A DNA stretch of 41,689 bases. Origin: an uncultured Paracoccus sp. (GTDB lineage: Bacteria > Pseudomonadota > Alphaproteobacteria > Rhodobacterales > Rhodobacteraceae). Shown in pieces: positions 1 through 10,467 of this stretch. The notes under the pieces were generated by a model. The model saw only the letters and a list, made by a program, of their open reading frames with translations, had not been told where the DNA came from and did no database searches. The stretch covers positions 1 through 41,689 of the forward strand of contig NZ_CAMEFG010000034.1 in NCBI RefSeq assembly GCF_945915435.1, given 5' to 3'. The stretch's first letter is position 1. Every line of letters starts with the position of its first letter. A program made the translations under genes and the position numbers.

Positions 1-46
1 GGCCGTCGTCGACGAACTGATCGAAAACAGAATGAACAGGGAGTGA
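1..46 (+). CDS. acs: C-terminal end of an acetyl-CoA synthetase-like protein (5' truncated by window)
   Basis: Only the last 14 codons are present. Read from base 2 they give AVVDELIENRMNRE and then TGA at 44-46. Acetyl-CoA synthetases of this bacterial group typically end in a similar VV(D/E)xLIxNR tail, and the next genes (DUF4212 plus an ActP-like symporter) are the usual neighbours of acs. The identification is therefore mostly contextual. The enzyme would activate acetate to acetyl-CoA in the cytoplasm. Too little is visible to judge anything else. Confidence 0.5.
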   Translation, partial: AVVDELIENRMNRE

Positions 47-62
47 GGGGAACGCAGGAAGC

Positions 63-96
63 GCATCCCGGCCCCACCGCCGGAGGATCGGGATGC
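63..96 (+). terminator. Hairpin between the acs-like gene and the transport genes
   Basis: GCATCCCG at 63-70 pairs perfectly with CGGGATGC at 89-96 around an 18-nt loop. No clean T-run follows (acattgtttc), so it may be a partial terminator or a processing and stability hairpin inside the operon. Confidence 0.4.
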
Positions 97-154
97 ACAT
101 TGTTTCAAGGAAAGGCGGACAGAGACTTGTCTGAACAGGGAGGAACTGACGGAC

Positions 155-412
155 ATGAGTGACAAGCAATCATCGAATGCCTATTGGCAGGCGAACCTGA
201 GGCTGATCTATATCTGCATGGCCATCTGGGCACTGGTGTCCTACGGCTTCGGGATCATCCTGCGGCCGCTGATCTCGGGCATCACCATCGGCGGCACCGA
301 TCTGGGCTTCTGGTTCGCGCAGCAAGGCTCGATCCTGACCTTCATCGTGCTGATCTTCTTTTATGCGTGGCGCATGAACAAACTCGATGCCGAATATGGC
401 GTGGAAGAGTGA
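155..412 (+). CDS. DUF4212 small membrane protein, partner of the adjacent symporter
   Basis: 85 residues with two predicted membrane helices (about 18-40 and 54-76) joined by a short GG-containing loop. The N-terminal YWQANLRLI segment followed by a first helix is characteristic of the DUF4212 family. These proteins are almost always encoded just before a VC2705-type sodium:solute symporter and are thought to be an accessory subunit, comparable to the DUF485 protein beside ActP. A GGGAGGA ribosome site lies at 138-144. The stop at 410-412 is 13 nt before the symporter start, so the two are probably co-translated. The partner role is inferred from context. Confidence 0.85.
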   Translation: MSDKQSSNAYWQANLRLIYICMAIWALVSYGFGIILRPLISGITIGGTDLGFWFAQQGSILTFIVLIFFYAWRMNKLDAEYGVEE

Positions 413-425
413 GGGGAATGGATAG

Positions 426-2237
426 ATGAGTCAATTTACCCTCAACCTTCTGGTGATCGGGGCGTCCTTTGCCCTTTACATCGGGATCGCGATCTACGCA
501 CGCGCCGGATCGACGGCGGAATTCTACGCCGCGAACCGCGGCGTCAGCCCGGTGATGAACGGCATGGCGACGGCGGCGGACTGGATGTCGGCGGCCAGCT
601 TCATCTCGATGGCGGGGATCCTGGCCTTCGGCGGTTACGACACCTCGGCCTACCTGATGGGCTGGACCGGCGGCTATGTGCTGCTGGCGATGCTGCTTGC
701 GCCCTACCTGCGCAAGTTCGGCAAGTTCACCGTGCCCGAATTCATCGGCGACCGCTTCTATTCGCAGACTGCGCGCATCGTCGGCGTGATCTGCCTGCTG
801 GCGATCTCGATCACCTATGTGATCGGGCAGATGACCGGCGTGGGCGTGACCTTCTCGCGTTATCTCGAGGTCTCGAACTCGACCGGGCTGTGGATCGGCG
901 CGGCGCTGGTCTTTTGCTATGCGGTTCTGGGCGGCATGAAGGGCATCACCTATACGCAGGTGGCGCAATATGTCGTGCTGATCATCGCCTATACGATCCC
1001 GGCGGTCTTCATCTCGCTGCAACTGACCGGCCATGTGCTGCCGCTGACGGGGCTGTTCGGCTCGCTCAGTTCGGATGGCGGCAAGTTCCTTGCCACGCTG
1101 GACCAGGTGGTGACGGATCTGGGCTTCAACAGCTATACCGGGCATCATGGCTCGACGCTGGACATGGTGCTGTTCACGATGGCGCTGATGATCGGCACGG
1201 CGGGCCTGCCGCATGTCATCATCCGCTTCTTCACCGTGCCGAAGGTGGCGGATGCGCGCAAATCGGCGGGCTGGGCGCTGGTCTTCATCGCGCTGCTCTA
1301 CACCGTCGCGCCCGCCGTGGGCGGGATGGCGCGCTTCAACCTGACCACGACCATGTGGCCGGGCGCGACCACGGGCGAGACCTTCAGCCAGCCCGCCGTC
1401 TCGCTGGAAGCCATCGAGAACGATCCTGACAAGGAATGGATGCGGACCTGGGGCCAGACCGGCCTGCTGGCGTGGGAGGACAAGAACGGCGACGGCCTGA
1501 TCCAGTATTACAACGAAGCCGGTGCCGGGAACGAACCGCTGGCCGCCGCCATCGAGGAACAGGGCCTTGTCGGCAACGAACTGACCACCGTGAACAACGA
1601 CATCATGGTTCTGGCCAACCCGGAAATCGCCAACCTTCCGGGCTGGGTCATCGCCATCGTCGCGGCGGGTGGCCTGGCTGCGGCGCTGTCCACGGCTGCG
1701 GGCCTGTTGCTGGCGATTTCCAGCGCGGTCAGCCATGACCTGATCAAGGGCGCGATCAACCCCAATATCAGCGAAAAGAACGAGCTGCTGGCGGCCCGTA
1801 TCTCGATGGGGGTGTCGATCCTGGTGGCGACCATCCTGGGGCTGAACCCGCCGGGCTTTGCGGCGCAGACCGTGGCGCTGGCCTTCGGGCTTGCGGCAAG
1901 CTCGATCTTCCCGGTGCTGATGATGGGCATCTTCTCCAAGCGCATGAACAAGGAAGGTGCGATCGCGGGGATGCTGGCGGGCGTCGTTGCGACGGTGCTT
2001 TATATCTTCACCTACAAGGGCTGGTTCTTCGTCGCGGGCACCAACATGCTGCCCGATACGCCTGACGCCTGGCTGTTCGGCATCTCGCCCGCGTCCTTCG
2101 GGACGGTGGGTGCGCTGATCAACTTCGGCGTGGCCTACCTGGTGTCGAGCGCCACCAAGGCACCGCCCGCCGAGGTGCAGGAGCTGGTCGAATCGATCCG
2201 CGTCCCGCGCGGCGCCGGTGCGGCCCACAGCCACTGA
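426..2237 (+). CDS. Sodium:solute symporter, VC2705/ActP-like (probable acetate or monocarboxylate uptake)
   Basis: 603 residues and about 13 hydrophobic helices, the expected size for the SSS family. The N-terminal region (YAANRGVSPVMNGMATAADWMSAASFI) is the conserved substrate and sodium-binding entry of ActP-like carriers. The family imports small carboxylates with Na+ across the inner membrane. The position directly after acs and DUF4212 favours acetate or a related acid. The ribosome site GAGGGGAA (411-418) supports ATG 426. A hydrophilic stretch around residues 325-395 interrupts the helices and contains an EF-hand-like loop starting at residue 352 (DKNGDGLI). That insert is typical of the VC2705 branch rather than classical ActP. 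The exact substrate cannot be read from sequence. Confidence 0.9.
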   Translation: MSQFTLNLLVIGASFALYIGIAIYARAGSTAEFYAANRGVSPVMNGMATAADWMSAASFISMAGILAFGGYDTSAYLMGWTGGYVLLAMLLAPYLRKFGKFTVPEFIGDRFYSQTARIVGVICLLAISITYVIGQMTGVGVTFSRYLEVSNSTGLWIGAALVFCYAVLGGMKGITYTQVAQYVVLIIAYTIPAVFISLQLTGHVLPLTGLFGSLSSDGGKFLATLDQVVTDLGFNSYTGHHGSTLDMVLFTMALMIGTAGLPHVIIRFFTVPKVADARKSAGWALVFIALLYTVAPAVGGMARFNLTTTMWPGATTGETFSQPAVSLEAIENDPDKEWMRTWGQTGLLAWEDKNGDGLIQYYNEAGAGNEPLAAAIEEQGLVGNELTTVNNDIMVLANPEIANLPGWVIAIVAAGGLAAALSTAAGLLLAISSAVSHDLIKGAINPNISEKNELLAARISMGVSILVATILGLNPPGFAAQTVALAFGLAASSIFPVLMMGIFSKRMNKEGAIAGMLAGVVATVLYIFTYKGWFFVAGTNMLPDTPDAWLFGISPASFGTVGALINFGVAYLVSSATKAPPAEVQELVESIRVPRGAGAAHSH

Positions 2238-2243
2238 AAAATC

Positions 2244-2272
2244 GGCCGCGCCCCATGATTCGGGGCGCGGCC
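2244..2272 (+). terminator. Perfect 11-bp hairpin after the symporter gene
   Basis: GGCCGCGCCCC (2244-2254) pairs with GGGGCGCGGCC (2262-2272) around the loop atgattc. Only TTC follows, so this is either an inefficient intrinsic terminator or an attenuating/stabilising hairpin between the abundant transporter mRNA and the regulator downstream. Confidence 0.6.
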
Positions 2273-2292
2273 TTCACCCAGGGGGCAGGACC

Positions 2293-4104
2293 ATGACCGA
2301 TATCGCCGAATTCATCGCCTCGGTTCACCCTTACGATTCTCTGCCGCGGGACGAACTGGCGCGCGTCGCCACTTCCTTCAGCCGCAGAACCTGGCCCGCG
2401 GGCAGCGAGATCTATCGGCAGGGCGAGGCATTGCCCGGCATCTTCCTGATCGAAAGCGGGGTCGTGCGGATCTCGGACGCGGGGGGCGACAGCGTTTCTG
2501 AACTGCACAGCCGCAATTCCTTTGGCGAACGCGGACTGCTGCGCGACGGCGTGGCGGTCACGACCGCGACGGCCACCCAGGACGCCGCCGTGCTGATGCT
2601 GCCCCATGCCGAGCTGATGCGGCTGATCGACGCCTATCCCGCCGTTGCGCGTTTCTTCGACCGGGGCGCATTGGCCAGCCCGCGCGGCAACGACCTGGCG
2701 GTGCTGAAGGTGGGCGACCTGATCGGGCGGACGGCTCCGCTAAGCTGCGCGCCCGATACGCCGGTGATGGATGCCGCCCGCGCCATGCGCGATGCCCGGG
2801 CGGGCAGTATCGGCGTCGTGGACGGCGGGCGGCTGGCCGGTATCGTCACCATTCGCGACATGTCCAGCCGCGTCGTGGCCGAGGGACTGGACGTGAACAC
2901 CCCGATCAGCCGGGTGATGACGCCCGATCCGATCACGCTTTCACCCACTGAACTGGGCTATGACGTGCTGAGCATCATGCTCGAACGCCGCATCGGCCAT
3001 CTGCCGGTGGTCAGCGAGGGCCGCTTTGTCGGCATGGTCAGCCAGACCGACCTGACGCGGGTGCAGGCGCTGTCGGCCTCGGCCCTGATCCGCGACATCG
3101 CGCAATCGGCCGATATCTCCGGAATGGCGGGCGCGACGGCGCGCATCCCCGAATTGCTGATGCAGATGGTCAATGGCAATTACCGGCACGAAACCATCAC
3201 CCGCATGATCACCGATATCGCCGATGCCGTGACCCGCCGCCTGCTGGTCATGGCCGAGGCGCGGCTTGGCCCGGCGCCCGGCCCCTGGCTGTGGGCGGCC
3301 TGCGGCAGCCAGGGGCGGCAGGAACAGACCGGCCTGACCGATCAGGATAACTGCCTGATCCTTGGCGACGATTGCGACCCGCTTGATCCGTGGTTTGCCG
3401 AGCTGGCGCGTTTCGTCTGCGATGGGCTGAACGCCTGCGGCTATGTCTATTGCCCCGGCGAGATGATGGCGATCACCCCGCGCTGGCGCCAGCCGCGCCG
3501 GGTCTGGCAGGAATATTTCCGCGACTGGATCGCCCATCCCAGCCCCGAGGCGCAGATGCTGGCCTCGGTCATGTTCGACCTGCGGGCGATAAGGGGCGAT
3601 GCGGCGCTGCTGGACGGGCTTCAGGCCCAGACCCTGGCGATGGCGTCGAAGAATTCGATCTTCATGGCGCATATGATTGCGAACGCCCTCAAGCATCGCC
3701 CGCCTTTGGGGCTGATCGGTGGGTTTTCGACGGCGCGCTCGGGCCAGCATCGCAACCGGATCGACATGAAGCTGAACGGCGTCGTGCCGGTCGCCGACCT
3801 GGCCCGCGTCTATGCGTTGCAGGGGCAGGCGACTGCCGTGAACACCCGTGCCCGGCTGGTCGAGGCGCAGGCGGCGGGCGTGATCTCGGGGCGCGGCGCG
3901 GGGGATCTGATCGCGGCCTATGACCTGATCCAGTCCACGCGGCTTGAACACCAGGCCGCACAGGTCCGCGCGGGTGAACGGCCCGGCAACCACCTGGCCC
4001 CCGCCGATCTGCCCGATTTCCAGCGCAGCCATCTGCGCGATGCTTTCGTGGTGGTGCGCGGGATGCAATCCGCGCTAGGCCACGGCAAGGGAATGTTGGG
4101 ATGA
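2293..4104 (+). CDS. cNMP-binding, CBS-pair and DUF294 nucleotidyltransferase-like signalling protein
   Basis: 603 residues from ATG 2293, chosen because GGGGGCAGGA (2281-2290) gives a good ribosome site; upstream in-frame codons run into the terminator hairpin. Domain order: an effector-binding cyclic-nucleotide-type domain (about 10-120), two CBS repeats (about 150-275), a DUF294 nucleotidyltransferase-like domain with GSQGRQEQTGLTDQDN (about 340-355), then the DUF294 C-terminal helical domain. GS-x-GR-x-E and TDQDN are the nucleotidyltransferase signature seen in GlnD-like proteins. The family is commonly next to acs/symporter/exonuclease genes and is assumed to sense adenylates or cyclic nucleotides and control acetate metabolism. 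Its enzymatic reaction is not established. Confidence 0.88.
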   Translation: MTDIAEFIASVHPYDSLPRDELARVATSFSRRTWPAGSEIYRQGEALPGIFLIESGVVRISDAGGDSVSELHSRNSFGERGLLRDGVAVTTATATQDAAVLMLPHAELMRLIDAYPAVARFFDRGALASPRGNDLAVLKVGDLIGRTAPLSCAPDTPVMDAARAMRDARAGSIGVVDGGRLAGIVTIRDMSSRVVAEGLDVNTPISRVMTPDPITLSPTELGYDVLSIMLERRIGHLPVVSEGRFVGMVSQTDLTRVQALSASALIRDIAQSADISGMAGATARIPELLMQMVNGNYRHETITRMITDIADAVTRRLLVMAEARLGPAPGPWLWAACGSQGRQEQTGLTDQDNCLILGDDCDPLDPWFAELARFVCDGLNACGYVYCPGEMMAITPRWRQPRRVWQEYFRDWIAHPSPEAQMLASVMFDLRAIRGDAALLDGLQAQTLAMASKNSIFMAHMIANALKHRPPLGLIGGFSTARSGQHRNRIDMKLNGVVPVADLARVYALQGQATAVNTRARLVEAQAAGVISGRGAGDLIAAYDLIQSTRLEHQAAQVRAGERPGNHLAPADLPDFQRSHLRDAFVVVRGMQSALGHGKGMLG

Positions 4105-4111
4105 GGTGGAC

Positions 4112-4609
4112 ATGACCGGAATCGGGGTCGAACTGCTGGGCGTGATCGCGGTCGGCGTGGGGGCGGCGGCGCTGCTTTATGCGGGGATGCACCTTGCGCG
4201 CAAGCTGGGGCTGACGCCCGCGCGCTGGCTGCTGCCCGCCGGAATCGGATTGGCGATGGTCACCTATTCGATCTGGTATGACTACGCCTGGTATGACCAC
4301 GAGGCGGCGCAACTGCCGCCGGGTTCGCATATCCTGCTGGTGGGGCGCGACAGTCAGCCCTGGGCGCCCTGGACCTACCTTGCCCCGGTCGAGACCCGCT
4401 TTGCCGCACTGGACCCCGCCAGCGTTTCCGACCTGCCCGCGGGCACCCGCCGGGCCGAGATCAGGCTGGTCGAGCGCCGCGGTCCCACGGTGATCGTGCC
4501 GCAGGAATTCGACTGCGCAAGGGGCATGATCCGCCCGGCGCGGGGCGAATGGATGCCCTCCGGCCCATCAGACCCGGCATGGACCCTCGTCTGCGAAGGG
4601 CAAGGCTGA
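4112..4609 (+). CDS. Small membrane protein of unknown function
   Basis: 165 residues from ATG 4112; a GTG at 4106 in the same frame would add two residues, and GAGGTGG just upstream fits either. Two hydrophobic helices occupy about 5-27 and 37-54, followed by a soluble tail of roughly 110 residues, probably periplasmic, with two widely spaced cysteines (FDCARG, LVCEG) that could form a disulfide. It lies 7 nt after the DUF294 gene, and its stop overlaps the start of the receiver gene (ATGA), so it belongs to the same operon. I do not recognise the family. An envelope sensing or scaffolding role next to the receiver is only a guess. Confidence 0.75.
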   Translation: MTGIGVELLGVIAVGVGAAALLYAGMHLARKLGLTPARWLLPAGIGLAMVTYSIWYDYAWYDHEAAQLPPGSHILLVGRDSQPWAPWTYLAPVETRFAALDPASVSDLPAGTRRAEIRLVERRGPTVIVPQEFDCARGMIRPARGEWMPSGPSDPAWTLVCEGQG

Positions 4610-4980
4610 TGGCGCGGATCCTTGTGGTCGAGGATGAGGACAACATCGCCATCGCGCTGGATTTCCTGCTGACGCGCGACGGCCACGATCACCGGCGTCT
4701 TGCCACGGGGGCCGGGGCGGTCGATGAAATTCGCGCCAGCCCGCCCGATCTGGTGTTGCTGGACGTGATGCTGCCCCAGGTCTCGGGCTATCAGATCTTG
4801 CAGGATCTGCGCGCCGATCCTGCCCTGAACGATGTGCGGGTGCTGATGATGACCGCGCGCGGCTCGGCCGTGGAACGGCGCAAGGGGATGGCGCTGGGGG
4901 CGGACGGCTTCATCGCCAAACCGTTCGAGCTGTCCGAGCTGCGTGCCGAACTGGCACGGCTTCTGGACGGGCGATGCTGA
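4609..4980 (+). CDS. Stand-alone response regulator receiver protein
   Basis: 123 residues, a single CheY-like receiver with no output domain. Visible features: the acidic pocket VVEDED (residues 6-11), phospho-acceptor Asp52 in LLDVMLP, the MTAR threonine motif near residue 83, and the conserved lysine in IAKPFE near 105. The ATG overlaps the previous stop by ATGA, and its own end overlaps the next gene by 7 nt, so the three are translationally coupled. Its partner kinase is not obvious. The downstream protein has a kinase-like core without a usable phospho-acceptor histidine, so phosphorylation probably comes from elsewhere or the interaction is allosteric. Single-domain receivers act through protein contacts. 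Confidence 0.9.
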   Translation: MARILVVEDEDNIAIALDFLLTRDGHDHRRLATGAGAVDEIRASPPDLVLLDVMLPQVSGYQILQDLRADPALNDVRVLMMTARGSAVERRKGMALGADGFIAKPFELSELRAELARLLDGRC

Positions 4981-6923
4981 CGCGGCTGTCGCTGCGGACC
5001 CGCGTCCTGCTGATCTTCGCGGGGCTTGCGGGCGGGGTTCTGGCGCTGCTGGCGCTGGGGCTGTGGGTTGCAGGGCAAAGCCTGGCCTCGGGCGCGGCGG
5101 TGATCGACGCGCTGGTGCTGGCGGCCTTGATCGCGGGTTTCGGGGCGCTGGGGATCGCCGTCTGGGTCTGGTTCCTCTTCGACCGCAACGTCGCCCGCCC
5201 CATCGAGATGCTGGCAGGCGGGCTGCGCACCGGCCAGACCCCGCAGATCGACGAGGCCCGCTACCTGGCCGATCTCGGTCCCGCCGCTCGCGATGCCGCC
5301 GAGGCGCGGGCGCGTTCCGCCGAGGCGCTGGCCGAGGCCGTGACCGAACACGCCGCCGACCTGCAACGCGAGAAAGAGACGCTCGAGGCCATCCTCGCCG
5401 ATATCGGCGCGGGCGCGGTGATGACGGATGCAGCGGGGCGGGTGGTCTTTTACAACGCCTCGGCCAGCAACCTCTTGCCGGGTATCGCGCTGGATCGCCC
5501 GATCGACCGCCACCTGCCCGGCGGCGCGATCGAGGCCGCCGCCGCGCGCTTGGCGGCGGGGGCGGCGGCAACCGATATGACCTGCCTGACCTCGGGCGGC
5601 CAACGGCTGTGGGGGCGGATGCGCGGCATCGACGGCGGCATGCTGCTGATCCTGCGCGACCGCCCCGCGCAGCGTCCCGCGCCCCACGCCCGGATCGAGG
5701 CGCTGCGTCGCCATGCCTCGACCCTCGTGCCGATGCTGGACGCGCTGGACGGGCCGATCCCGCCCGCCCTCGCGCAGGCGATCCGGGCCGAGGGGCAGGG
5801 GCTGGCCAATGCCCTGCGCGGCCTGACCGAGGCGGTCAGCGGCGATGCCTCGCCGGGACGCGCCGGGCTGAACGAACTGGCCGCCGGGCTGGAGCTTGCG
5901 CCCGGCCAGCCCGCGCTTGCGCTGCTGGCCGATGCCGCCGGGCTGAACGGGTTGCTGCGCCACCTGGACCGGCGCCTGCGCGAAGGCGGCATCACCCCCC
6001 GGTTTGCCGTCGAACCCGACGGGACCGAGGCCCGCCTGCTGCTGGTCTGGCCCGGCCCGCCCGTGCCGATGGACCGGCTGGAGGACTGGCTTGCCGAGCC
6101 GCCCGATTCGACGCAGCCCGAACTGACCGGGCACGAGATCCTTGCCACCCATGCCACCGGCATCTGGCCCGAGGCGCAGGGGGAACAGGCCCGCCTGGTC
6201 CTGCCGCTGCCCGTCGCGACCGGCGGTCCCGGGGGCACCGGGCTGACCTATGATTTCGCGCTGTCGCGGCGCGGCGCGGCCTCGTCGCGGGTGGCGGACC
6301 TGACCTGCGTGGTCTTCGACACCGAAACCACCGGGCTGGACCCCGCCACCGACCGGATCGTGCAGATCGCCGGCGTCCGCATCGCGCGGGGCCGCCTGAC
6401 CGGCGAGCGTTTCGACACGCTGGTCGATCCGGGCCGCCCGATCCCGCCCGGCTCGACGGCGGTGCATGGCATCACCGATGCGATGGTCGCGGGCGCCCCC
6501 GACATGACCGCCGCGCTGACCGCCTTTCGCCATTTTGCCGAGGACGCCGTTCTGGTCGCCCATAATGCGCCCTTCGACATGGGTTTCCTGCGCCGCGCCG
6601 CGCCCGAGACGGGGGCGCATTTCGACAATCGTGTGCTGGATACGGTGCTGCTGTCGGCAATGGTCTGGGGCGGATCCGCACCCCATTCGCTGGATGCGCT
6701 GGCCGAAAGGCTGGACATCGTGATCCCGCCCGAGGACCGCCACACGGCGATGGGCGACACCATCGCCACGGCCCAGGCCTACCTGCGCCTGGTCGCCGCG
6801 CTGAAGGCGCGCGGGCTGGAACGGATCGAGGATGTCCTGGCCGAATCCCGCCGCCACCGCCGGCTGATCGAGGATGCGAACGAAGCGGATGCCGATTCCG
6901 CCGCCGCGACGCCAGCGACCTGA
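4974..6923 (+). CDS. Membrane sensor-like protein with degenerate kinase core fused to a DnaQ-type 3'-5' exonuclease
   Basis: 649 residues. Two transmembrane helices (about 8-31 and 43-68) are followed by a HAMP-like linker (NVARPIEMLAGGL), a charged helical region (about 100-140) and a PAS-like domain (ILADIGAGAVMTDAAGRVVFYNA, about 142-210). Residues about 220-420 look like a worn-down histidine-kinase core: the segment HATGIWPEAQGEQARLVLPLP matches the tail of an ATPase domain, but no H-box or N-box is visible. A complete DEDDh exonuclease follows: FDTETTGLDP (about 447), HGITD, VAHNAPFDMGFL (about 526) and HTAMGDT (about 588). It is probably a tethered nuclease whose activity is set by a sensor module, linked to the orphan receiver upstream. 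Comparable exonuclease genes accompany acetate clusters in other proteobacteria; the substrate is unknown. Confidence 0.85.
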   Translation: MLTRLSLRTRVLLIFAGLAGGVLALLALGLWVAGQSLASGAAVIDALVLAALIAGFGALGIAVWVWFLFDRNVARPIEMLAGGLRTGQTPQIDEARYLADLGPAARDAAEARARSAEALAEAVTEHAADLQREKETLEAILADIGAGAVMTDAAGRVVFYNASASNLLPGIALDRPIDRHLPGGAIEAAAARLAAGAAATDMTCLTSGGQRLWGRMRGIDGGMLLILRDRPAQRPAPHARIEALRRHASTLVPMLDALDGPIPPALAQAIRAEGQGLANALRGLTEAVSGDASPGRAGLNELAAGLELAPGQPALALLADAAGLNGLLRHLDRRLREGGITPRFAVEPDGTEARLLLVWPGPPVPMDRLEDWLAEPPDSTQPELTGHEILATHATGIWPEAQGEQARLVLPLPVATGGPGGTGLTYDFALSRRGAASSRVADLTCVVFDTETTGLDPATDRIVQIAGVRIARGRLTGERFDTLVDPGRPIPPGSTAVHGITDAMVAGAPDMTAALTAFRHFAEDAVLVAHNAPFDMGFLRRAAPETGAHFDNRVLDTVLLSAMVWGGSAPHSLDALAERLDIVIPPEDRHTAMGDTIATAQAYLRLVAALKARGLERIEDVLAESRRHRRLIEDANEADADSAAATPAT

Positions 6924-6936
6924 TCGCGCGCGCGAC

Positions 6937-6960
6937 GGGGCGAAAACGCCCCCCTTTCTT
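6937..6960 (+). terminator. Intrinsic terminator after the acetate-cluster operon
   Basis: GGGGCG (6937-6942), loop aaaa, CGCCCC (6947-6952), followed by the pyrimidine/T-rich cctttcttc. It sits just after the exonuclease stop and before the convergent M81 gene. The remaining bases to 7069 hold nothing recognisable. Confidence 0.55.
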
Positions 6961-7069
6961 CATCATGCAAATACCCATGCGACGCTGCCGCCCGGCGTTG
7001 TGCAGGCATTCTACGCCCGCCCGCGACTGCTGGCGGATCGGGCACGACCGCCGCCCGATTGCCCGCCGG

Positions 7070-8596
7070 TCAGGTGCGGGTGGGCGAATCGAAGGCGGGC
7101 GGCTGGAAGTCGCGGTCCAGTGGCCACAGCGGGCGGGGCACGCGGCGATAGGGCCGCCGCTCGGCCCGCGGCGTCGCCAGCGCACCCGAATCGCACAGGA
7201 CGACCTTGCCCGCCACCGGCTCGAACGCGGCGCGGAAATGCTGCATCGACTTGACCGCCAGCACGCGGCGCGCAGTCGGCTCGATCCCGAAGGCGCGGAG
7301 TTGTTGCAGGTCACGCATCTGTTCGGCCTCGCTGGTGACCAGCACCTCGATGCCCCGGACATCCAGCACGGCGGTCGGGCCAAAGCTGTGCGCCAGCCCG
7401 CCAAGGATCGGCCCGTCGCCGGTATAGGTCCCGTCCGACAGCTTGCGGATCACCCCGGTCACCTTCAGCGGGCCGCCGCCGAAATTCGGGTCGCCCTTGC
7501 CGCCAAGGGCAAGGGTCACGGTGTCGCCCTCGCGGTGGCGATGCAGCAGGGCCGCCGCCCCGGCATCGACCATCGGGGCCAGCACGGCGCCGGTGACGCC
7601 CGCGTCCAGCAAGCCTTTCAGCAGCGCGGTCGAATCGCCATAGGCCCCCGCGCCGGGGTTGTCGGCGTAATCCGCGATGACCAGCGGGCGCGGACCGCGC
7701 CACGCCAGCGCCTCGGCGGCGGCCTGATCCACGTTCAGGAAAGGGTCCAGCTTCTTCAGCCGCCCCTCCCATATCTGCGCGGCGATTTCGCGGGTCACGG
7801 CCTGCGCCATCGCCCGCGCCGCCGGGTCGCGGCTGTCGTAACTCGCAAGCACGGTCGGGCCGACGCAGGACACATCCGCCCCGGTAAAGCCCGCGTTGAC
7901 CGATACGGCCAGCAGCCCCTGCGCCTCGGCCTGCCGCGCGCGGTCGTAGAGCGCCCGCGTCGCGGGGATGTCGCTGCGGCCCGCGTTCGCCTCGTCCAGC
8001 ATCGGCACATGGGTGCGCAGGGTGCGGGGGGCGATCTCGCCCGCCATCGCGCGGCCAAGGATGCGGGCGGCCTGCGCGCCCACCTCGCGCATGTCCACAT
8101 GCGGATAGGTCTTGTAGGAAACGACGATCTGCGCATCGCGAACCATCGCGCCCGACACCATCGCATGCAGGTCCAGCGTGATCGCGATGGGAATATCGGG
8201 GCCAAGCCGGGCGCGCAGCAGGGCCAGCAGGTGGCCCTCGCCATCCTCGCAGAACTCGGGCACCATCGAGCCGTGCAGGCCCAGCAACACCCCGTCGATC
8301 CGGTCGCGGTTCGCCTGCGCGGCGGCGACGATCCGCCCGGCGATATGGTCATAGGCCCCGCGCGTCACCTGTCCGCCGGGCACCGCATGGGCCGAGACCG
8401 CATGAATCACGCGCCAGCCCGCGGGCCGCGCCACGTCCAGAAAACCCGCAAGCTCGGTATTGGCGTCGCTTCGGGCGCGGATGGCGTCCTCGCCGTAATG
8501 CAGCGTGTCTATCTCGAACTGCGGCAGGTCGGTGCGATAGCGCGAAAACGTGTTGCTTTCGTGCATGAATTCGGCGGTCAGGACGGTAAAGGACAT
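7070..8596 (-). CDS. M81-family metallopeptidase (MlrC-like)
   Basis: 508 residues, full length for the family. The start TAEFMHESNTFS carries the typical N-terminal zinc-site motif (HExNTF), and LGLHGSMV, ITLDLHAM and SYKTYPHVDM are further family hallmarks. The C-terminal half (from about residue 300, DYADNPGAGAYGDST) is the MlrC C-terminal domain. The founding member hydrolyses linear microcystin and peptide products. Most relatives in soil and marine bacteria have unknown amide or peptide substrates and sit in peptide-ABC operons, as here. It is the last gene of the operon, starting 6 nt after the DppF-like ATPase. Substrate unknown. Confidence 0.9.
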   Translation of the reverse strand: MSFTVLTAEFMHESNTFSRYRTDLPQFEIDTLHYGEDAIRARSDANTELAGFLDVARPAGWRVIHAVSAHAVPGGQVTRGAYDHIAGRIVAAAQANRDRIDGVLLGLHGSMVPEFCEDGEGHLLALLRARLGPDIPIAITLDLHAMVSGAMVRDAQIVVSYKTYPHVDMREVGAQAARILGRAMAGEIAPRTLRTHVPMLDEANAGRSDIPATRALYDRARQAEAQGLLAVSVNAGFTGADVSCVGPTVLASYDSRDPAARAMAQAVTREIAAQIWEGRLKKLDPFLNVDQAAAEALAWRGPRPLVIADYADNPGAGAYGDSTALLKGLLDAGVTGAVLAPMVDAGAAALLHRHREGDTVTLALGGKGDPNFGGGPLKVTGVIRKLSDGTYTGDGPILGGLAHSFGPTAVLDVRGIEVLVTSEAEQMRDLQQLRAFGIEPTARRVLAVKSMQHFRAAFEPVAGKVVLCDSGALATPRAERRPYRRVPRPLWPLDRDFQPPAFDSPTRT

Positions 8597-8602
8597 GTCG
8601 GA

Positions 8603-10463
<1,861 letters not shown>

Positions 10464-10467
<4 letters not shown>

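Noticed and set aside
342..2234. Long minus-strand open frame (630 codons) opposite the symporter
   Set aside because: Antisense shadow of a high-GC gene: His/Arg/Gln/Asp-rich composition, no ribosome site and no family pattern, while the plus strand encodes a complete symporter.
4791..6857. 688-codon minus-strand open frame opposite the exonuclease fusion
   Set aside because: Same shadow composition (RG/QH-rich). The plus strand has clear exonuclease motifs and overlaps its neighbours properly.
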